64,000 nucleotides of DNA from positions 62,001 through 126,000 of the forward strand of contig JAPOZT010000004.1 in NCBI GenBank assembly GCA_026705925.1, read 5' to 3'. The translations under genes were made by a program, and so were the position numbers. This document shows positions 8,435-17,295 of this stretch, piece after piece (positions within the stretch are counted from its first letter, which is position 1; each line of letters starts with the position of its first letter). The notes below the pieces were generated by a model. That model made no database searches and was not told the origin of the DNA. It saw nothing but the letters and a program-made list of their open reading frames with translations. This DNA is from Gemmatimonadota bacterium. Lineage in GTDB: Bacteria > JAAXHH01.

Positions 8435-10276
8435 CTATTGTCCGGCGGAAGGCTCGGTCACTTCCGCTTCCAGCGCCGGTAAGGTCAGCGTGAAGGCCGT
8501 GCCCTTCCCGGGCGTGCTTTCGACCGAGATCACGCCCCCGTGTTTCTCCGCGATCTGCTGGGCGATGGGCAGGCCCAGGCCCGTGCCAGTCGACTTGGAC
8601 GTGTAGTACACCTCGAATATACGATCCAGCCGGCCGGGATCAATACCCCTTCCCGTATCTTCGAATTTAATGTTTACCAGTGGACTTTCACCGAAGCCTT
8701 CCAGGGTCAGGTCGCTGCGGTTGCGCGGCGGCGCCCGCTCCGTGGAAATCGTAAGCGTGCCCCCGGTCTCCATGGCATCGAAAGCGTTCAGCATGATATT
8801 CAGAAACACCTGCTTGATCTGGTTCACATCGACCGATACCGGCAATTCGCCGTCCTGGTAACGGGTGTCGATGCGGACACCCCGTTCCTGGGCCGTGCCC
8901 CGATGGGTATCGACGACCTCGTCGAGCACCTCATTGATGTCGTGGGGGTAAGGCACCAGTTCGGGCGGCCGTGCGTAATTCAGGAAGTTCTCGACCAGGC
9001 TGTCGATACGCCAGATTTCCGATATCACCTTCTCGTAATGCCCGCCCCGGTTACCCCGGTCGCCGTTCTGCTTTTCCATGTCCCGCTTGAGAATCCTGAG
9101 GTTGATGATCATGGAATTGAGCGGATTCCGGATCTCGTGGGAGAGTATGGTGGCGAACTTGCTCAGCGTCGCCAGCCGTTCGGCCTGCTTCAGCCGGCGT
9201 TCCTTCTCCAGCAGCTCGCGGGCCATCTGGTTAAACTCCCGGGCCAGGGTCGTCAGTTCGCCATGGCCCGGCGTTTCAATGGTATGGGTCAGCCTGCCCC
9301 GGGCGAACAACTGCGCGCCGCGCACCAGTTCGTAGATCGGACGGACGATTTTTCGAACGACGAGAATACCGATCAGCGAGGCGACTGCCGCACTGATCAC
9401 TATGAGTACGCTGATGCCCAGGATCATGTCCCGCGACCTGGCAAAGGCCCGGTCCGCCGGCTGTTCGATGACGACCTTCCATCCGATCGGAGCGACGGTC
9501 GCGAAGGCGGCGACCATCTCACCGGACGCCCCGGTGTAGACCAGCGTGCCGCTCTGCTGTTCACCCAGTGCTATACCGACGGGAGAGCCGGACAAATCGT
9601 CCTGGCGATACACCCGTTGCCGTTCCGGATGGGCAATCAGGCGTCCGTTCCCGGTCGCGACGTAGGCGTTGCCGAATCCTTCCCGTTGTCCCTCCCCCAA
9701 TTGAATGTTGTCCACCAGGTCCCACATGTCCTTCAGGCTCACCCGTGCCGCGAGATATCCCGTGTGCTCGTCGAGACGTTGCACGGGCACGGTGATCGTC
9801 ACCGCGGGCAGGCCGTCGTCCGCGATAAACACCGGGGAGAGCGTGGTGCCGTCCTCCGGGGGAAGCGCCAGGTCAGGCCGCGCCCGCAGCGGCCCTTCGA
9901 GCCGCGTGGTCAGCCTTTCGTTGCCCGACAGGTCAAGCACGGCCAGTTCGCCGAGGAAGTCCTGCCGGATGACCAGGTTGTCGATCAGTTGCTGGTACAC
10001 CGCGTCCGTCGCGTCGATCATGTCCATGTTGTCCGCGGCGAGGTCGATCACGCGCTGTGCCTGTTCGATATAAAGGTGGATCTCGTTGCTCGCCCGACGC
10101 GCGACCTCGAGGTTGCCGTCGGCCACCGTGTCCTCGATCGAACGGCGGGCCGTCGCGAGCAGAAGCAGTCCGACGATCAGTACGGGAATGGTGGCCAGCG
10201 CGATATGGGACACGAGCAGCCGCGGCCACAAACCTTCTCGTAAGTTTCTGGGAAACATGGATTTGCGCGCCGTCAA
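8435..10276 (-). CDS. membrane sensor histidine kinase (Cache-HAMP-HisKA-HATPase)
   Basis: A 613-aa kinase. It has one membrane segment (about 19-42), a periplasmic Cache-like sensor (about 45-280), a second membrane segment (about 284-306), HAMP (about 306-360), and a HisKA domain with phospho-acceptor H380 in ILSHEIRNPLNS. The ATPase N box is NIMLNAFDA and the G boxes are DTGRGI and TGLGLPIAQQ. The open frame begins at TTG 10276, whose bases overlap the stop of the upstream gene (TTGA), suggesting translational coupling. The ATG at 10258 (MFPRNLREGL) is an alternative. It pairs with the NtrC-type regulator directly downstream. Confidence 0.93.
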   Translation of the reverse strand: MTARKSMFPRNLREGLWPRLLVSHIALATIPVLIVGLLLLATARRSIEDTVADGNLEVARRASNEIHLYIEQAQRVIDLAADNMDMIDATDAVYQQLIDNLVIRQDFLGELAVLDLSGNERLTTRLEGPLRARPDLALPPEDGTTLSPVFIADDGLPAVTITVPVQRLDEHTGYLAARVSLKDMWDLVDNIQLGEGQREGFGNAYVATGNGRLIAHPERQRVYRQDDLSGSPVGIALGEQQSGTLVYTGASGEMVAAFATVAPIGWKVVIEQPADRAFARSRDMILGISVLIVISAAVASLIGILVVRKIVRPIYELVRGAQLFARGRLTHTIETPGHGELTTLAREFNQMARELLEKERRLKQAERLATLSKFATILSHEIRNPLNSMIINLRILKRDMEKQNGDRGNRGGHYEKVISEIWRIDSLVENFLNYARPPELVPYPHDINEVLDEVVDTHRGTAQERGVRIDTRYQDGELPVSVDVNQIKQVFLNIMLNAFDAMETGGTLTISTERAPPRNRSDLTLEGFGESPLVNIKFEDTGRGIDPGRLDRIFEVYYTSKSTGTGLGLPIAQQIAEKHGGVISVESTPGKGTAFTLTLPALEAEVTEPSAGQ

Positions 10277-11955
10277 GGGGCGTTTTCGGTCCGGAACCAG
10301 GCCGAGGGCGACCGGAGCGCTTCACCTGGGCGGCCCAGGTTGTTCAAGGTAGGATCGTACGCGATGTACCGGGTATCCACGAAGTAGAGGAACATGCAGG
10401 GCTGGTCCCGGACCAACAGCATTTCGAGCTGCTGGTAGACAGGTCCGGCCTGCTCCTGGTCGGACAGCCCGAAGAGGAAGCTGATGTTGCGGTCGACCTG
10501 GCGGTTCCGGTATCCGAGCATGTTCCCCAGGCCGACGCTCTCCGAGTGGAAGACGGCGTAGAGATCGTCCGCCGTGGGCTCGAAATCCTGCACGAACAGC
10601 GCCGCGTCGTAGCTGCCGATCCCGAGCCGTTGGACCAGTTCCTTCTGGGTAACAGGCACGGGAACGACCTGGATGCCGATATGGTTCAGGTTCAGCTTGA
10701 CGACCCGCACCGTCTTCTCGGCAGAGGTCTGTCCCCTGGGAAACAGCAGCTCGAACCGGAGGGTCCGTCCCTCCCGGTCGAGGAACCCGTCGCCATCACT
10801 GTCTCCCCAGCCCTGCAGGCGCAGCAGCTCACGGGCCTCGCGCGGGCGGTAGTCGAATCCCATGTCACCGCCCTTGAACTCGAAGTCCGGATGTATGGGA
10901 CCCTGGGCCAGCACCCCGGCGCCGCGCACGAGCACCTCGTCCAGAATGCGCTGGCGGTCCGTGGCATAGGTCAGCGCGCGCCGTATGGCCGAATCTGAAA
11001 GCAACGGATGCCGGTGATTGTAGAAAACCGCCGAGAAGGCGCGGTTTCCGGGTACGATCGCCTGGATCTTCGCATCGGACCGCGCCCGCTTCAGGTCCTT
11101 CAGCGTGCCGTCGCGTTCCACTTCGATAAGATCCACTTCCCGCATGATGAAAGCCGCCTGCAGAGATTCGGATGTGGGGTAGAACCGATAGACCACCCGG
11201 TCCAGGTTCGCGCGGCCCTGATGCCAGGTTTCATTGGCCTCGAGCGTCACCATATCTTGGACGGGCCATGACGCGACCCGGTACGGTCCCAGTCCGATGG
11301 GCCGGGTCGTTTCAAGGTGCGCGCCAGTGTCGGCGAAGAGGCCGGTGCCCATCTGGTGCCGGGGCAGTATGGGCAGGGTGGCAAGCCGGTCGGGGAATGC
11401 TTCGATCGGCGATTTCATGGTGATCCGTACGGTTTGCTGATCGAGGGCGGTAATCTGTTCGATGTTCTGGAAATAGCGGTGGAAGACGGGATCGTACACC
11501 CGGGCGGCCTTGTACCGCGTGTACGTAAAGATCACGTCGGCGGCCGTCATCGGCTCCCCGTCGTGGAATTCAATACTCTGTTTAAGCCGGAACACCCAGT
11601 CGCGGCCGTTCGACAGCTTGAAGGGCAGGTAGGCCAGCCCGTCCGACGGCGTACCCGATTCATCCACGCGAAGCAGGCCGTCGCCGTAGATCAACGAGGC
11701 AATCTCCCGCTCCACACCGAGGCTGTTGAACAGGGGGTGGAAGGTGAGATCACCGGCAGCGACCTTGCCGATGGTGACCACACCGCCTTCCTGGACCGGG
11801 AGGTCCTGGGGGTCCAAACGGTCCTGGCGGTCCTGAAGCTCAGGTCGCCCCGAACGCTGGCCGAGGACCGGGTCGGGCAACAGGAGCAGGGACAGGCCCA
11901 GGATCAACGTGAAGGCAAGCGGGTGTGTGACCGTGATATGCCGTGTCTTCAGCAT
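10273..11955 (-). CDS. peptide/nickel-type ABC substrate-binding protein (SBP_bac_5)
   Basis: A 560-aa periplasmic solute-binding protein. A signal sequence (MLKTRHITVTHPLAFTLILG and following hydrophobic residues to about 32) precedes a family-5 binding protein body, with LSNGRDWVFRLKQSIEFHDGEPMTAADVIFTYTR as the recognisable core. Oligopeptide or metal-chelate binding proteins have this fold. There is no permease or ATPase gene next to it. Instead its stop codon overlaps the start of a histidine kinase, which points to a sensing role as well as or instead of transport (inference). The start codon is ATG with only a weak ribosome binding site. Confidence 0.9.
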   Translation of the reverse strand: MLKTRHITVTHPLAFTLILGLSLLLLPDPVLGQRSGRPELQDRQDRLDPQDLPVQEGGVVTIGKVAAGDLTFHPLFNSLGVEREIASLIYGDGLLRVDESGTPSDGLAYLPFKLSNGRDWVFRLKQSIEFHDGEPMTAADVIFTYTRYKAARVYDPVFHRYFQNIEQITALDQQTVRITMKSPIEAFPDRLATLPILPRHQMGTGLFADTGAHLETTRPIGLGPYRVASWPVQDMVTLEANETWHQGRANLDRVVYRFYPTSESLQAAFIMREVDLIEVERDGTLKDLKRARSDAKIQAIVPGNRAFSAVFYNHRHPLLSDSAIRRALTYATDRQRILDEVLVRGAGVLAQGPIHPDFEFKGGDMGFDYRPREARELLRLQGWGDSDGDGFLDREGRTLRFELLFPRGQTSAEKTVRVVKLNLNHIGIQVVPVPVTQKELVQRLGIGSYDAALFVQDFEPTADDLYAVFHSESVGLGNMLGYRNRQVDRNISFLFGLSDQEQAGPVYQQLEMLLVRDQPCMFLYFVDTRYIAYDPTLNNLGRPGEALRSPSAWFRTENAP

Positions 11956-12096
11956 GAAAACACCGCCCAGTAGGAGCTGATCTGGAGGGGGGATCGTGTG
12001 AGTGTCAACATTTTAATACCGATTGGGCCGCCTGTCAAGCAGATTACGGCTCCGGGGCACGGGCCAACGCGGGCCGATAGCCAACACGGGCCGACA

Positions 12097-12147
12097 CTGA
12101 AGGCGGGACGACGCTGAAGGCGGGACGACGCTGAAGGCGGGACGACG
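12097..12147. repeat. three perfect tandem copies of a 17-bp unit
   Basis: The unit ctgaaggcgggacgacg is repeated exactly at 12097-12113, 12114-12130 and 12131-12147. Related GGGCC-rich half-copies lie just upstream (12060-12096). It sits 12 bp before a promoter-like -35 box. Confidence 0.95.
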
Positions 12148-12159
12148 GCCAACTTCCGA

Positions 12160-12188
12160 TTGACACACAGCGGCCGGCCGGATAGATT
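12160..12188 (+). promoter_or_regulatory. sigma-70-type promoter for lipoprotein and tRNA-Gln
   Basis: TTGACA (12160-12165), a 17-bp spacer and TAGATT (12183-12188), about 50 bp before the lipoprotein start and reading toward tRNA-Gln. Confidence 0.6.
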
Positions 12189-12239
12189 GAGCCGGGCCGC
12201 GGGTACCGCGGTCGTCGGGCAACAGTATCGGGTATTCCT

Positions 12240-12638
12240 ATGGATGGATTCATCGGCTCATGGTCAAAGCGAATGCGAGCCGGTTGCGTCGCTGCCCTGT
12301 TCGTCGGGGCATTCGTGCATGCGGCCTGCGGAGGCGAAGACACCTACGTGCTGACCGTTTACAACACGCTGGAGAGTACGGAAGCCATACGGGTCGACCT
12401 GGCAGGGGACGCGAGGGAACTGCCGATAGGCGCGTACGCGGAGTACTGGTCCGTCAAGCCCGGTACGCATATCCTGTCGGTGGAATCCCCTACCTGTTCG
12501 GGGGTCGACCGCAACTCAGTGGAAGTCGCCGCCGATACCATTCTCCGGTACCGGGCTGAAAGAAACGTACAGACGGGGGCGTGCGAATTCTCGTCGCTGG
12601 TGGAAGTCTTCCGGTCCGAAACGCCGACCGGACCGTGA
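12240..12638 (+). CDS. small predicted lipoprotein, function unknown
   Basis: A 132-aa protein I do not recognise. The N-terminus is basic then hydrophobic and ends in HAACGGE, a plausible lipobox with the lipidated cysteine at about residue 30. The mature part is about 100 aa, beta-rich in appearance, with two further cysteines (SPTCSG and GACEF) that could form a disulfide. The ATG at 12240 is used here. An internal ATG at 12273 (MRAGCVAALF) would give a shorter and more typical signal peptide. It probably lies in the cell envelope and is followed immediately by tRNA-Gln. Confidence 0.65.
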   Translation: MDGFIGSWSKRMRAGCVAALFVGAFVHAACGGEDTYVLTVYNTLESTEAIRVDLAGDARELPIGAYAEYWSVKPGTHILSVESPTCSGVDRNSVEVAADTILRYRAERNVQTGACEFSSLVEVFRSETPTGP

Positions 12639-12642
12639 GTTT

Positions 12643-12714
12643 TCCGGGGTCGTTCAATTGGCAGGACACCAGATTTTGGTTCTGGCTATCCAGGTTCGAG
12701 TCCTGGCCCCGGAG
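12643..12714 (+). tRNA. tRNA-Gln (anticodon TTG)
   Basis: The full cloverleaf can be drawn. The acceptor is TCCGGGG/CCCCGGA, the anticodon arm CCAGA-TTTTGGT-TCTGG with TTG at positions 34-36, and the T arm CCAGG-TTCGAGT-CCTGG. G is the discriminator and no CCA is encoded, so the window's CCA-adding enzyme would be needed. It ends 4 bp before the convergent MarR gene. Confidence 0.96.
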
Positions 12715-12718
12715 TTTG

Positions 12719-13201
12719 CTACTTTGAATTCGCCGCTACTGACTTCAGTACTTCATCTTCGGTCCGCCACAACAACTCCAGCGAATCCACCACGGACTCC
12801 AGGCTCACCTCATCCCACTTCTCCGCGATCAGCAACGCACGCTTTCGCGCGTGATTCAGAAACAATTCCGTCGCTTCCCTACCGTGATCGGTCAGTTCAC
12901 AGATGATCAGCCTGCGGTCGGTCGGACTTGAACCTCGCCTGACGTACTCCTTTTGAACCAGGTTCTTCACGATGATCGTCGTGTGGGCGATCGAAGTGCC
13001 CAGTTCGCCCGCGATATCGCTCATCTTCAACGGCCCGAAGTATCCCAGCAGGAACAGGGTGTTGATTTGGTGGGCGTTCAGGTCCAGCCGTTTGAGTTCC
13101 GCGATACGACCGCTGAACATCAAGCGGTTCAGGTGTTCAACCGCATACACGAACCTTTCGATCAGTTTGCCTTCCGGGCCTGTTTTCGGTTTTTTCTGCA
13201 T
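12719..13201 (-). CDS. MarR-family transcriptional regulator
   Basis: A 160-aa winged helix-turn-helix regulator. The recognition region MSDIAGELGTSIAHTTIIVKNLVQKEYVRR and the wing SSPTDRRLIICELTDHGRE are the standard MarR pattern. Proteins of this family bind as dimers to operators near their own promoters and are released by small ligands. The 216-bp upstream region is distinctly AT-richer than its surroundings and contains a good promoter. No target gene is obvious, because the neighbours on this strand are oriented away or lie further upstream. The ligand is unknown. Confidence 0.9.
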   Translation of the reverse strand: MQKKPKTGPEGKLIERFVYAVEHLNRLMFSGRIAELKRLDLNAHQINTLFLLGYFGPLKMSDIAGELGTSIAHTTIIVKNLVQKEYVRRGSSPTDRRLIICELTDHGREATELFLNHARKRALLIAEKWDEVSLESVVDSLELLWRTEDEVLKSVAANSK

Positions 13202-13259
13202 CGTCGTCTTAACGTAAACGTGGGTTCACTCATCTCATAAAGAAATCGACTATTCTCTA

Positions 13260-13287
13260 AATATAAACATTTCTTCTAAAGTAACAA
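13260..13287 (-). promoter_or_regulatory. promoter of the MarR gene with candidate operator
   Basis: On the minus strand TTGTTA (13282-13287), a 16-bp spacer and TATATT (13260-13265) lie about 58 bp before the marR-type start. The plus-strand text has two related half-sites, ttctctaaa and ttcttctaaa, over the spacer and -10, possible regulator contacts. Confidence 0.5.
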
Positions 13288-13417
13288 CCGAATCAATACA
13301 GACCAGCGTCCCTATCGAAAATAACGATACGGGAAGATGAATCGTCTGTTGATCGGAAACTGAAGAACTGTAACGGATGGCCGCGGGCTATACGTCTCCG
13401 TAATACCGCGGCCGATG

Positions 13418-14605
13418 TTACGCCTGGATCTGTCCCAGGGCCTGGTCCAGGTCGGCGATCAGATCGTCGGCGTTTTCGATCCCCACGGAGAACCGGACGA
13501 GTTCGTCCTTGATGCCGATCTCGAGGCGCTCGGACCGGTCCATTTCATAGAAGGACATGATGGCGGGCTGCTCGATCAGGCTCTCCACACCGCCCAGGCT
13601 CGGCGCGATGTAGGGGATGCGCACCGCGTCGATGAAGCGGATGGTCGTATCCATGTCGCCGTCGACCTCGAAACTCACCACGCCGCCGAAACCGCTCATC
13701 TGCTTGCACGCGATTTCATAACCGGCGTGGCTCTCCAGACCTGGATAGTACGTCTTCCGGATACGCGGATGGCCCTCCAGGAAACGGGCGACGGCCAGGC
13801 CGTTCGCGTTGTGCTGTTCCATGCGCAGGGCGAAGGTCTTCAGGCCGCGTATCAGCAGGTACGCGCCGTGTGGATCGACGATGCCCCCCGTGACGTCGCG
13901 GAACTCGCGGACGGCGGCGATGAGCGGCGCGCTGCCCACGACGGCGCCGGACAGCAGGTCGTTGTGGCCGCCCAGGTATTTCGTGGCGCTGTGGAGGACC
14001 AGGTCGATCCCGAAATCCAGGGGTTTCTGGTTGTAGGGGGTGGCGAACGTTCCGTCGATCAGCACTTTTACCCGGTGCCGGGCGGCGATCTCCACGACCT
14101 GCTCCAGGTCGATCACGTTCAGGTACGGATTCGTGGGAGATTCGGACACGATGAGCCGGGTCTTTTCGGTGATCGCCGAGGCCAGTTCATCGTAGTCGCC
14201 CGTCTTGACGAAGGTCACGTCTATGTTGTACCGCGGGAGGATCTGCCGGCAGAACTGGCGGCTGCGCCGGTAGCACTCATCCATGACGATCACGTGGGCG
14301 CCCGAGGAGAGCATGGCGAGCAGCACGGAGGTGAAAGCGCTCATCCCCGAAGAGAACAGGGCGGCGTCCTCACCGCCTTCCAGCTCGGCGATCTTGCGCT
14401 CCGCCACCGACTTGGTGGGGTTGCCGTAGCGTCCGTATTCCTCACGGTCGACCTCTCCTGTCGTGTAGTCGATCAGCTCCCGGGTGTTCTGGAAGACGTA
14501 GGTAGAGGTCTGGACGATGGGATTGGTCACCGACGAAAACGGTTTGTCGCGGTGTTCCCCGCCATGCACGGAGCGGGTGGACAGTCCCTTCTTGTTACGC
14601 GGCAT
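13418..14605 (-). CDS. PLP-dependent trans-sulfuration enzyme (cystathionine gamma-synthase/lyase family)
   Basis: A 395-aa Cys/Met-metabolism enzyme. It shows EYGRYGNPT (the Tyr/Arg phosphate contacts from the neighbouring subunit), FSSGMSA around the cofactor phosphate, DGTFATPYNQKPLDFGID and the Schiff-base lysine K209 in HSATKYLGGH. The family includes cystathionine gamma-synthase, beta- and gamma-lyases and O-acylhomoserine sulfhydrylases, and the exact reaction cannot be fixed from motifs alone. It lies 24 bp after an acyl-CoA mutase gene and is probably co-transcribed with it. No metA/metX is in the window. Confidence 0.9.
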   Translation of the reverse strand: MPRNKKGLSTRSVHGGEHRDKPFSSVTNPIVQTSTYVFQNTRELIDYTTGEVDREEYGRYGNPTKSVAERKIAELEGGEDAALFSSGMSAFTSVLLAMLSSGAHVIVMDECYRRSRQFCRQILPRYNIDVTFVKTGDYDELASAITEKTRLIVSESPTNPYLNVIDLEQVVEIAARHRVKVLIDGTFATPYNQKPLDFGIDLVLHSATKYLGGHNDLLSGAVVGSAPLIAAVREFRDVTGGIVDPHGAYLLIRGLKTFALRMEQHNANGLAVARFLEGHPRIRKTYYPGLESHAGYEIACKQMSGFGGVVSFEVDGDMDTTIRFIDAVRIPYIAPSLGGVESLIEQPAIMSFYEMDRSERLEIGIKDELVRFSVGIENADDLIADLDQALGQIQA

Positions 14606-14629
14606 ATGATCCGGTTTCCTTTATGGTTC

Positions 14630-16309
14630 CTAAAAAACCACGGATTCCTCGTACGACCCGTGCACTTCCTGCATCACGCCCACGATCTCGCCCAGCGTGG
14701 CGTAGGCCTTCACCGCGGCCAGCATGGGGGGCATGATATTCTCCTCGTTCCGCAGCGCGGTACCCAGGGTGTCGAGGGCGTGGCGGACCGCCGGACCGTC
14801 TCGCCGCCGCCGCACCCCGTCCAGGCGGATACGCTGTTCCCTTTCGATACGGGGGTCGATGCGAAGCGTCTCCAGGTCGCGGTCTCCGGGGGTGACGAAA
14901 TCGTTCACCCCGGTGATGACCCGTTCCCCTTCTTCGATCTCCGCCTGGTACCGGTTGGCCGCGGCCATGATCTCGCGCTGAGGAAAGCCCGCTTCGATCG
15001 CCGCGACCATGCCGCCGAAGCCGTCGATCTTCTTGAAATAGGCCTCGGCCTCCTCTTCCAACCGGTTCGTCAGGGACTCGACGTAGTACGATCCTCCCAG
15101 GGGATCGACCGTGTCGGCCACGCCGGTTTCATGGGCGATGATCTGCTGGGTTCGCACGGCAATGCGGGCCGCCTTCTCAGAGGGCAGCGCGTAGGCTTCG
15201 TCCAGCGCGTTGGTATGCAGCGACTGGGTGCCGCCCAGCACCGCGGACAGCGCTTCCACGGCCGTGCGCACGATGTTGTTCTCCGGCTGCTGCGCGGTCA
15301 GGCTGCACCCGGCGGTCTGGGTGTGGAAGCGCAGCATCCAGGATCGCTCGGACCGGGCGCTGTACCGCCGGCGCATGTGGCGCGCCCAGATCCTCCTGGC
15401 GGCGCGGAACTTGGCGATCTCTTCGAAGAAATCGATGTGGGCGTTGAAGAAGAAGGACAGCCGGGAGGCGAACCGGTCGACTTCGAGGCCTGAAGCAACG
15501 CAGGCGTCAACGTAGGCAAACCCGTCCGCCAGGGTGAAGGCCAGTTCCTGGGCGGCCGTCGCGCCCGCTTCCCGGATGTGGTACCCGCTGATGCTGACGG
15601 GGTTCCACCGGGGAACGCGCTCCGTACAGAAAACCACCGTGTCGGATACGAACCGCACCGCCGAGGCCGGCGGGCAGATCCACTCTTTCTGCGCAATGTA
15701 CTCTTTCAGGATGTCGTTCTGCAGCGTGCCCCGCAACTTGGTCCAGGGTATGCCTCTTTGCTCCGCCAGGGCGAGGTACATGGCCAGCAGCACGGCAGCC
15801 GGGGCGTTGATGGTCATGGACGTGCTGATCCGGTCCAGCGGGATGCCGCTGAACAGAGTCTCCATGTCTTCCAGCGTGTCGACGGCGACCCCGCAGACGC
15901 CCACTTCGCCTTCGGAGGACGGGTGGTCCGAATCCAGCCCCATCAGCGTGGGTACGTCGAAGGCCACCGACAGGCCGTCCTGGCCCTGTTCCAGGAGAAA
16001 CTTGAAACGGGCGTTGGAATCGGCCGCGGAACCGAAGCCGGAGAACTGCCGGATGGTCCAGGGCCTGCCCCGGTACAGGGACGCGTGGATCCCGCGCGTG
16101 TAGGGGTACTGCCCGGGGTATCCTTCGTCCTGCAGATAACCGGCATCGGCCGGTCGGCCGCCCGTGTACAACCCTTCCACCGGAGATCCGGAGATATTGG
16201 TGAAGGAGGGCTTGCGCAAGGGCAGGGGCCGCCCCCCGTCTTTGACTTCCTTCGGCCTTCGTTCGATAACGTCCCTCGGCCTTCGTTCGATTTCGCCCAT
16301 TGAGTCCAC
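14630..16309 (-). CDS. acyl-CoA mutase large (substrate-binding) subunit, isobutyryl-CoA-mutase-like
   Basis: A 559-aa methylmalonyl-CoA mutase-family catalytic subunit without the C-terminal B12-binding domain, so a separate B12 subunit is required and is not in the window. Landmarks are [12 protein letters not shown] (84-93), [16 protein letters not shown] and [12 protein letters not shown] with the conserved histidine. At the two positions that are Tyr and Arg in methylmalonyl-CoA mutase, this protein has F89 and Q207, the pair reported for isobutyryl-CoA mutases. The first 25 residues carry a short duplicated stretch ([16 protein letters not shown]). ATG at 16309 or at 16300 could start it. 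Confidence 0.88.
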   Translation of the reverse strand: MDSMGEIERRPRDVIERRPKEVKDGGRPLPLRKPSFTNISGSPVEGLYTGGRPADAGYLQDEGYPGQYPYTRGIHASLYRGRPWTIRQFSGFGSAADSNARFKFLLEQGQDGLSVAFDVPTLMGLDSDHPSSEGEVGVCGVAVDTLEDMETLFSGIPLDRISTSMTINAPAAVLLAMYLALAEQRGIPWTKLRGTLQNDILKEYIAQKEWICPPASAVRFVSDTVVFCTERVPRWNPVSISGYHIREAGATAAQELAFTLADGFAYVDACVASGLEVDRFASRLSFFFNAHIDFFEEIAKFRAARRIWARHMRRRYSARSERSWMLRFHTQTAGCSLTAQQPENNIVRTAVEALSAVLGGTQSLHTNALDEAYALPSEKAARIAVRTQQIIAHETGVADTVDPLGGSYYVESLTNRLEEEAEAYFKKIDGFGGMVAAIEAGFPQREIMAAANRYQAEIEEGERVITGVNDFVTPGDRDLETLRIDPRIEREQRIRLDGVRRRRDGPAVRHALDTLGTALRNEENIMPPMLAAVKAYATLGEIVGVMQEVHGSYEESVVF

Positions 16310-16451
16310 CCGGCAAGATCCAATTACGTCACTTAATTGCGCCAGACTATTTCAGTTACACCCGCGAGCAACACCGTAATATAGCCCCGGGCAGGGGGTC
16401 GTCAAGCGGGAAGTGCCCCCTTGAAACACCCGCGGAGACCGCCGAATTCCG

Positions 16452-16481
16452 TTGACATTTCCGGCGCGGCCGGATTAAGAT
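16452..16481 (+). promoter_or_regulatory. sigma-70-type promoter for the LON-N/thiT genes
   Basis: TTGACA (16452-16457), an 18-bp spacer and TAAGAT (16476-16481), about 155 bp before the start at 16636. The leader between them contains a short repetitive stretch (gatgttcgcgatgatcgcga) at about 16510-16540 and no recognised riboswitch. Confidence 0.55.
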
Positions 16482-16635
16482 TCGCATGACCCGATCACGC
16501 GTTATGTTCGTGATGTTCGCGATGATCGCGATGATCGCGCGCGGCGATTTCCGGATTCGCCGCCCACCGTGCCGCGTTCCCCTTCCACTGCAACGTGGGG
16601 TTCCGTGTCATTCTCTCGAATTCCGTACATCCAGC

Positions 16636-17295
16636 ATGGCTATGAACAGTCCAGAAATACCGCTCTTTCCGCTCAACACCGTGCTCTTTCCGGGCATGCC
16701 CCTGCACCTGCACATTTTTGAACCGCGCTACAAGGAAATGGTGCACAAGTGCATTGAAGAGAAAACGGAGTTCGGCATACTCCTCCTTCATGAAACCCAG
16801 TTGTGCCAGGTGGGCTGCACGGCCCGGATCACGCAGATACTGAGGCAGTTCGAGAACGGTTCCATGGATATTCTCACCGAAGGCCGCAGGCGGTTCCGGG
16901 TCCTCGACGTGCTGAACCGCGAGTCCTACCTGGAAGCCGTCGTGGAGTACTTCGACGACGAGAACGAGGACATTCCCTCCGACCTCCTGAAGAAGGTCCT
17001 GAACGCCTACCAGAAAATGATCCGCCTGCAGACCAGGGGCGTGGGCGCCATCCGCGGCATCTTCGACCCGGTGCACTTCTCCTTCATCATCGCGTCGACG
17101 ATCGACATGGTCCTGAAGGAACGGCAATCCCTGCTGGAACTGACTTCCACCACGGAACGGATCCGAAAACTCGACTCGGCCCTCCTCGTGACCATGCAGA
17201 AACTGGACAAGCAGGAAAAACTGAAGCGCGTCGCCGAAATGAACGGACATGGCAAGCACGAGCCCGAAGAAAGCGAATCCAAAGGCGTCGAATAG
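16636..17295 (+). CDS. LON peptidase substrate-binding (N-terminal) domain protein
   Basis: A 219-aa stand-alone LON-N (PUA-like) domain protein. EIPLFPLNTVLFPGMPLHLHIFEPRY is the family signature. The body contains FGILLL, the GC-ARI segment and DILTEGRRRFRV, and there is no AAA+ or protease domain. Family members of this size are common in bacteria, with no settled function. The frame is open from 16486, but the ATG at 16636 gives the conserved N-terminus. Its last 47 bp overlap the start of the thiamine transporter gene in another frame, implying translational coupling. Confidence 0.88.
   Translation: MAMNSPEIPLFPLNTVLFPGMPLHLHIFEPRYKEMVHKCIEEKTEFGILLLHETQLCQVGCTARITQILRQFENGSMDILTEGRRRFRVLDVLNRESYLEAVVEYFDDENEDIPSDLLKKVLNAYQKMIRLQTRGVGAIRGIFDPVHFSFIIASTIDMVLKERQSLLELTSTTERIRKLDSALLVTMQKLDKQEKLKRVAEMNGHGKHEPEESESKGVE

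Noticed and set aside
7020-12000. Sigma-54 promoters near the NtrC-type regulator
   Set aside because: No TGGCAC-N5-TTGCW element of acceptable quality was found by eye around these genes.
13415-15493. Long plus-strand open frame (about 690 codons) opposite the trans-sulfuration and mutase genes
   Set aside because: It is a shadow frame of GC-rich coding DNA. It crosses two recognised genes on the other strand, has low-complexity His/Gly/Arg/Val-rich composition and no motif.
16310-16635. TPP riboswitch serving the thiT region
   Set aside because: No CUGAGA and ACCUGA pair or P1-P5 arrangement could be drawn.
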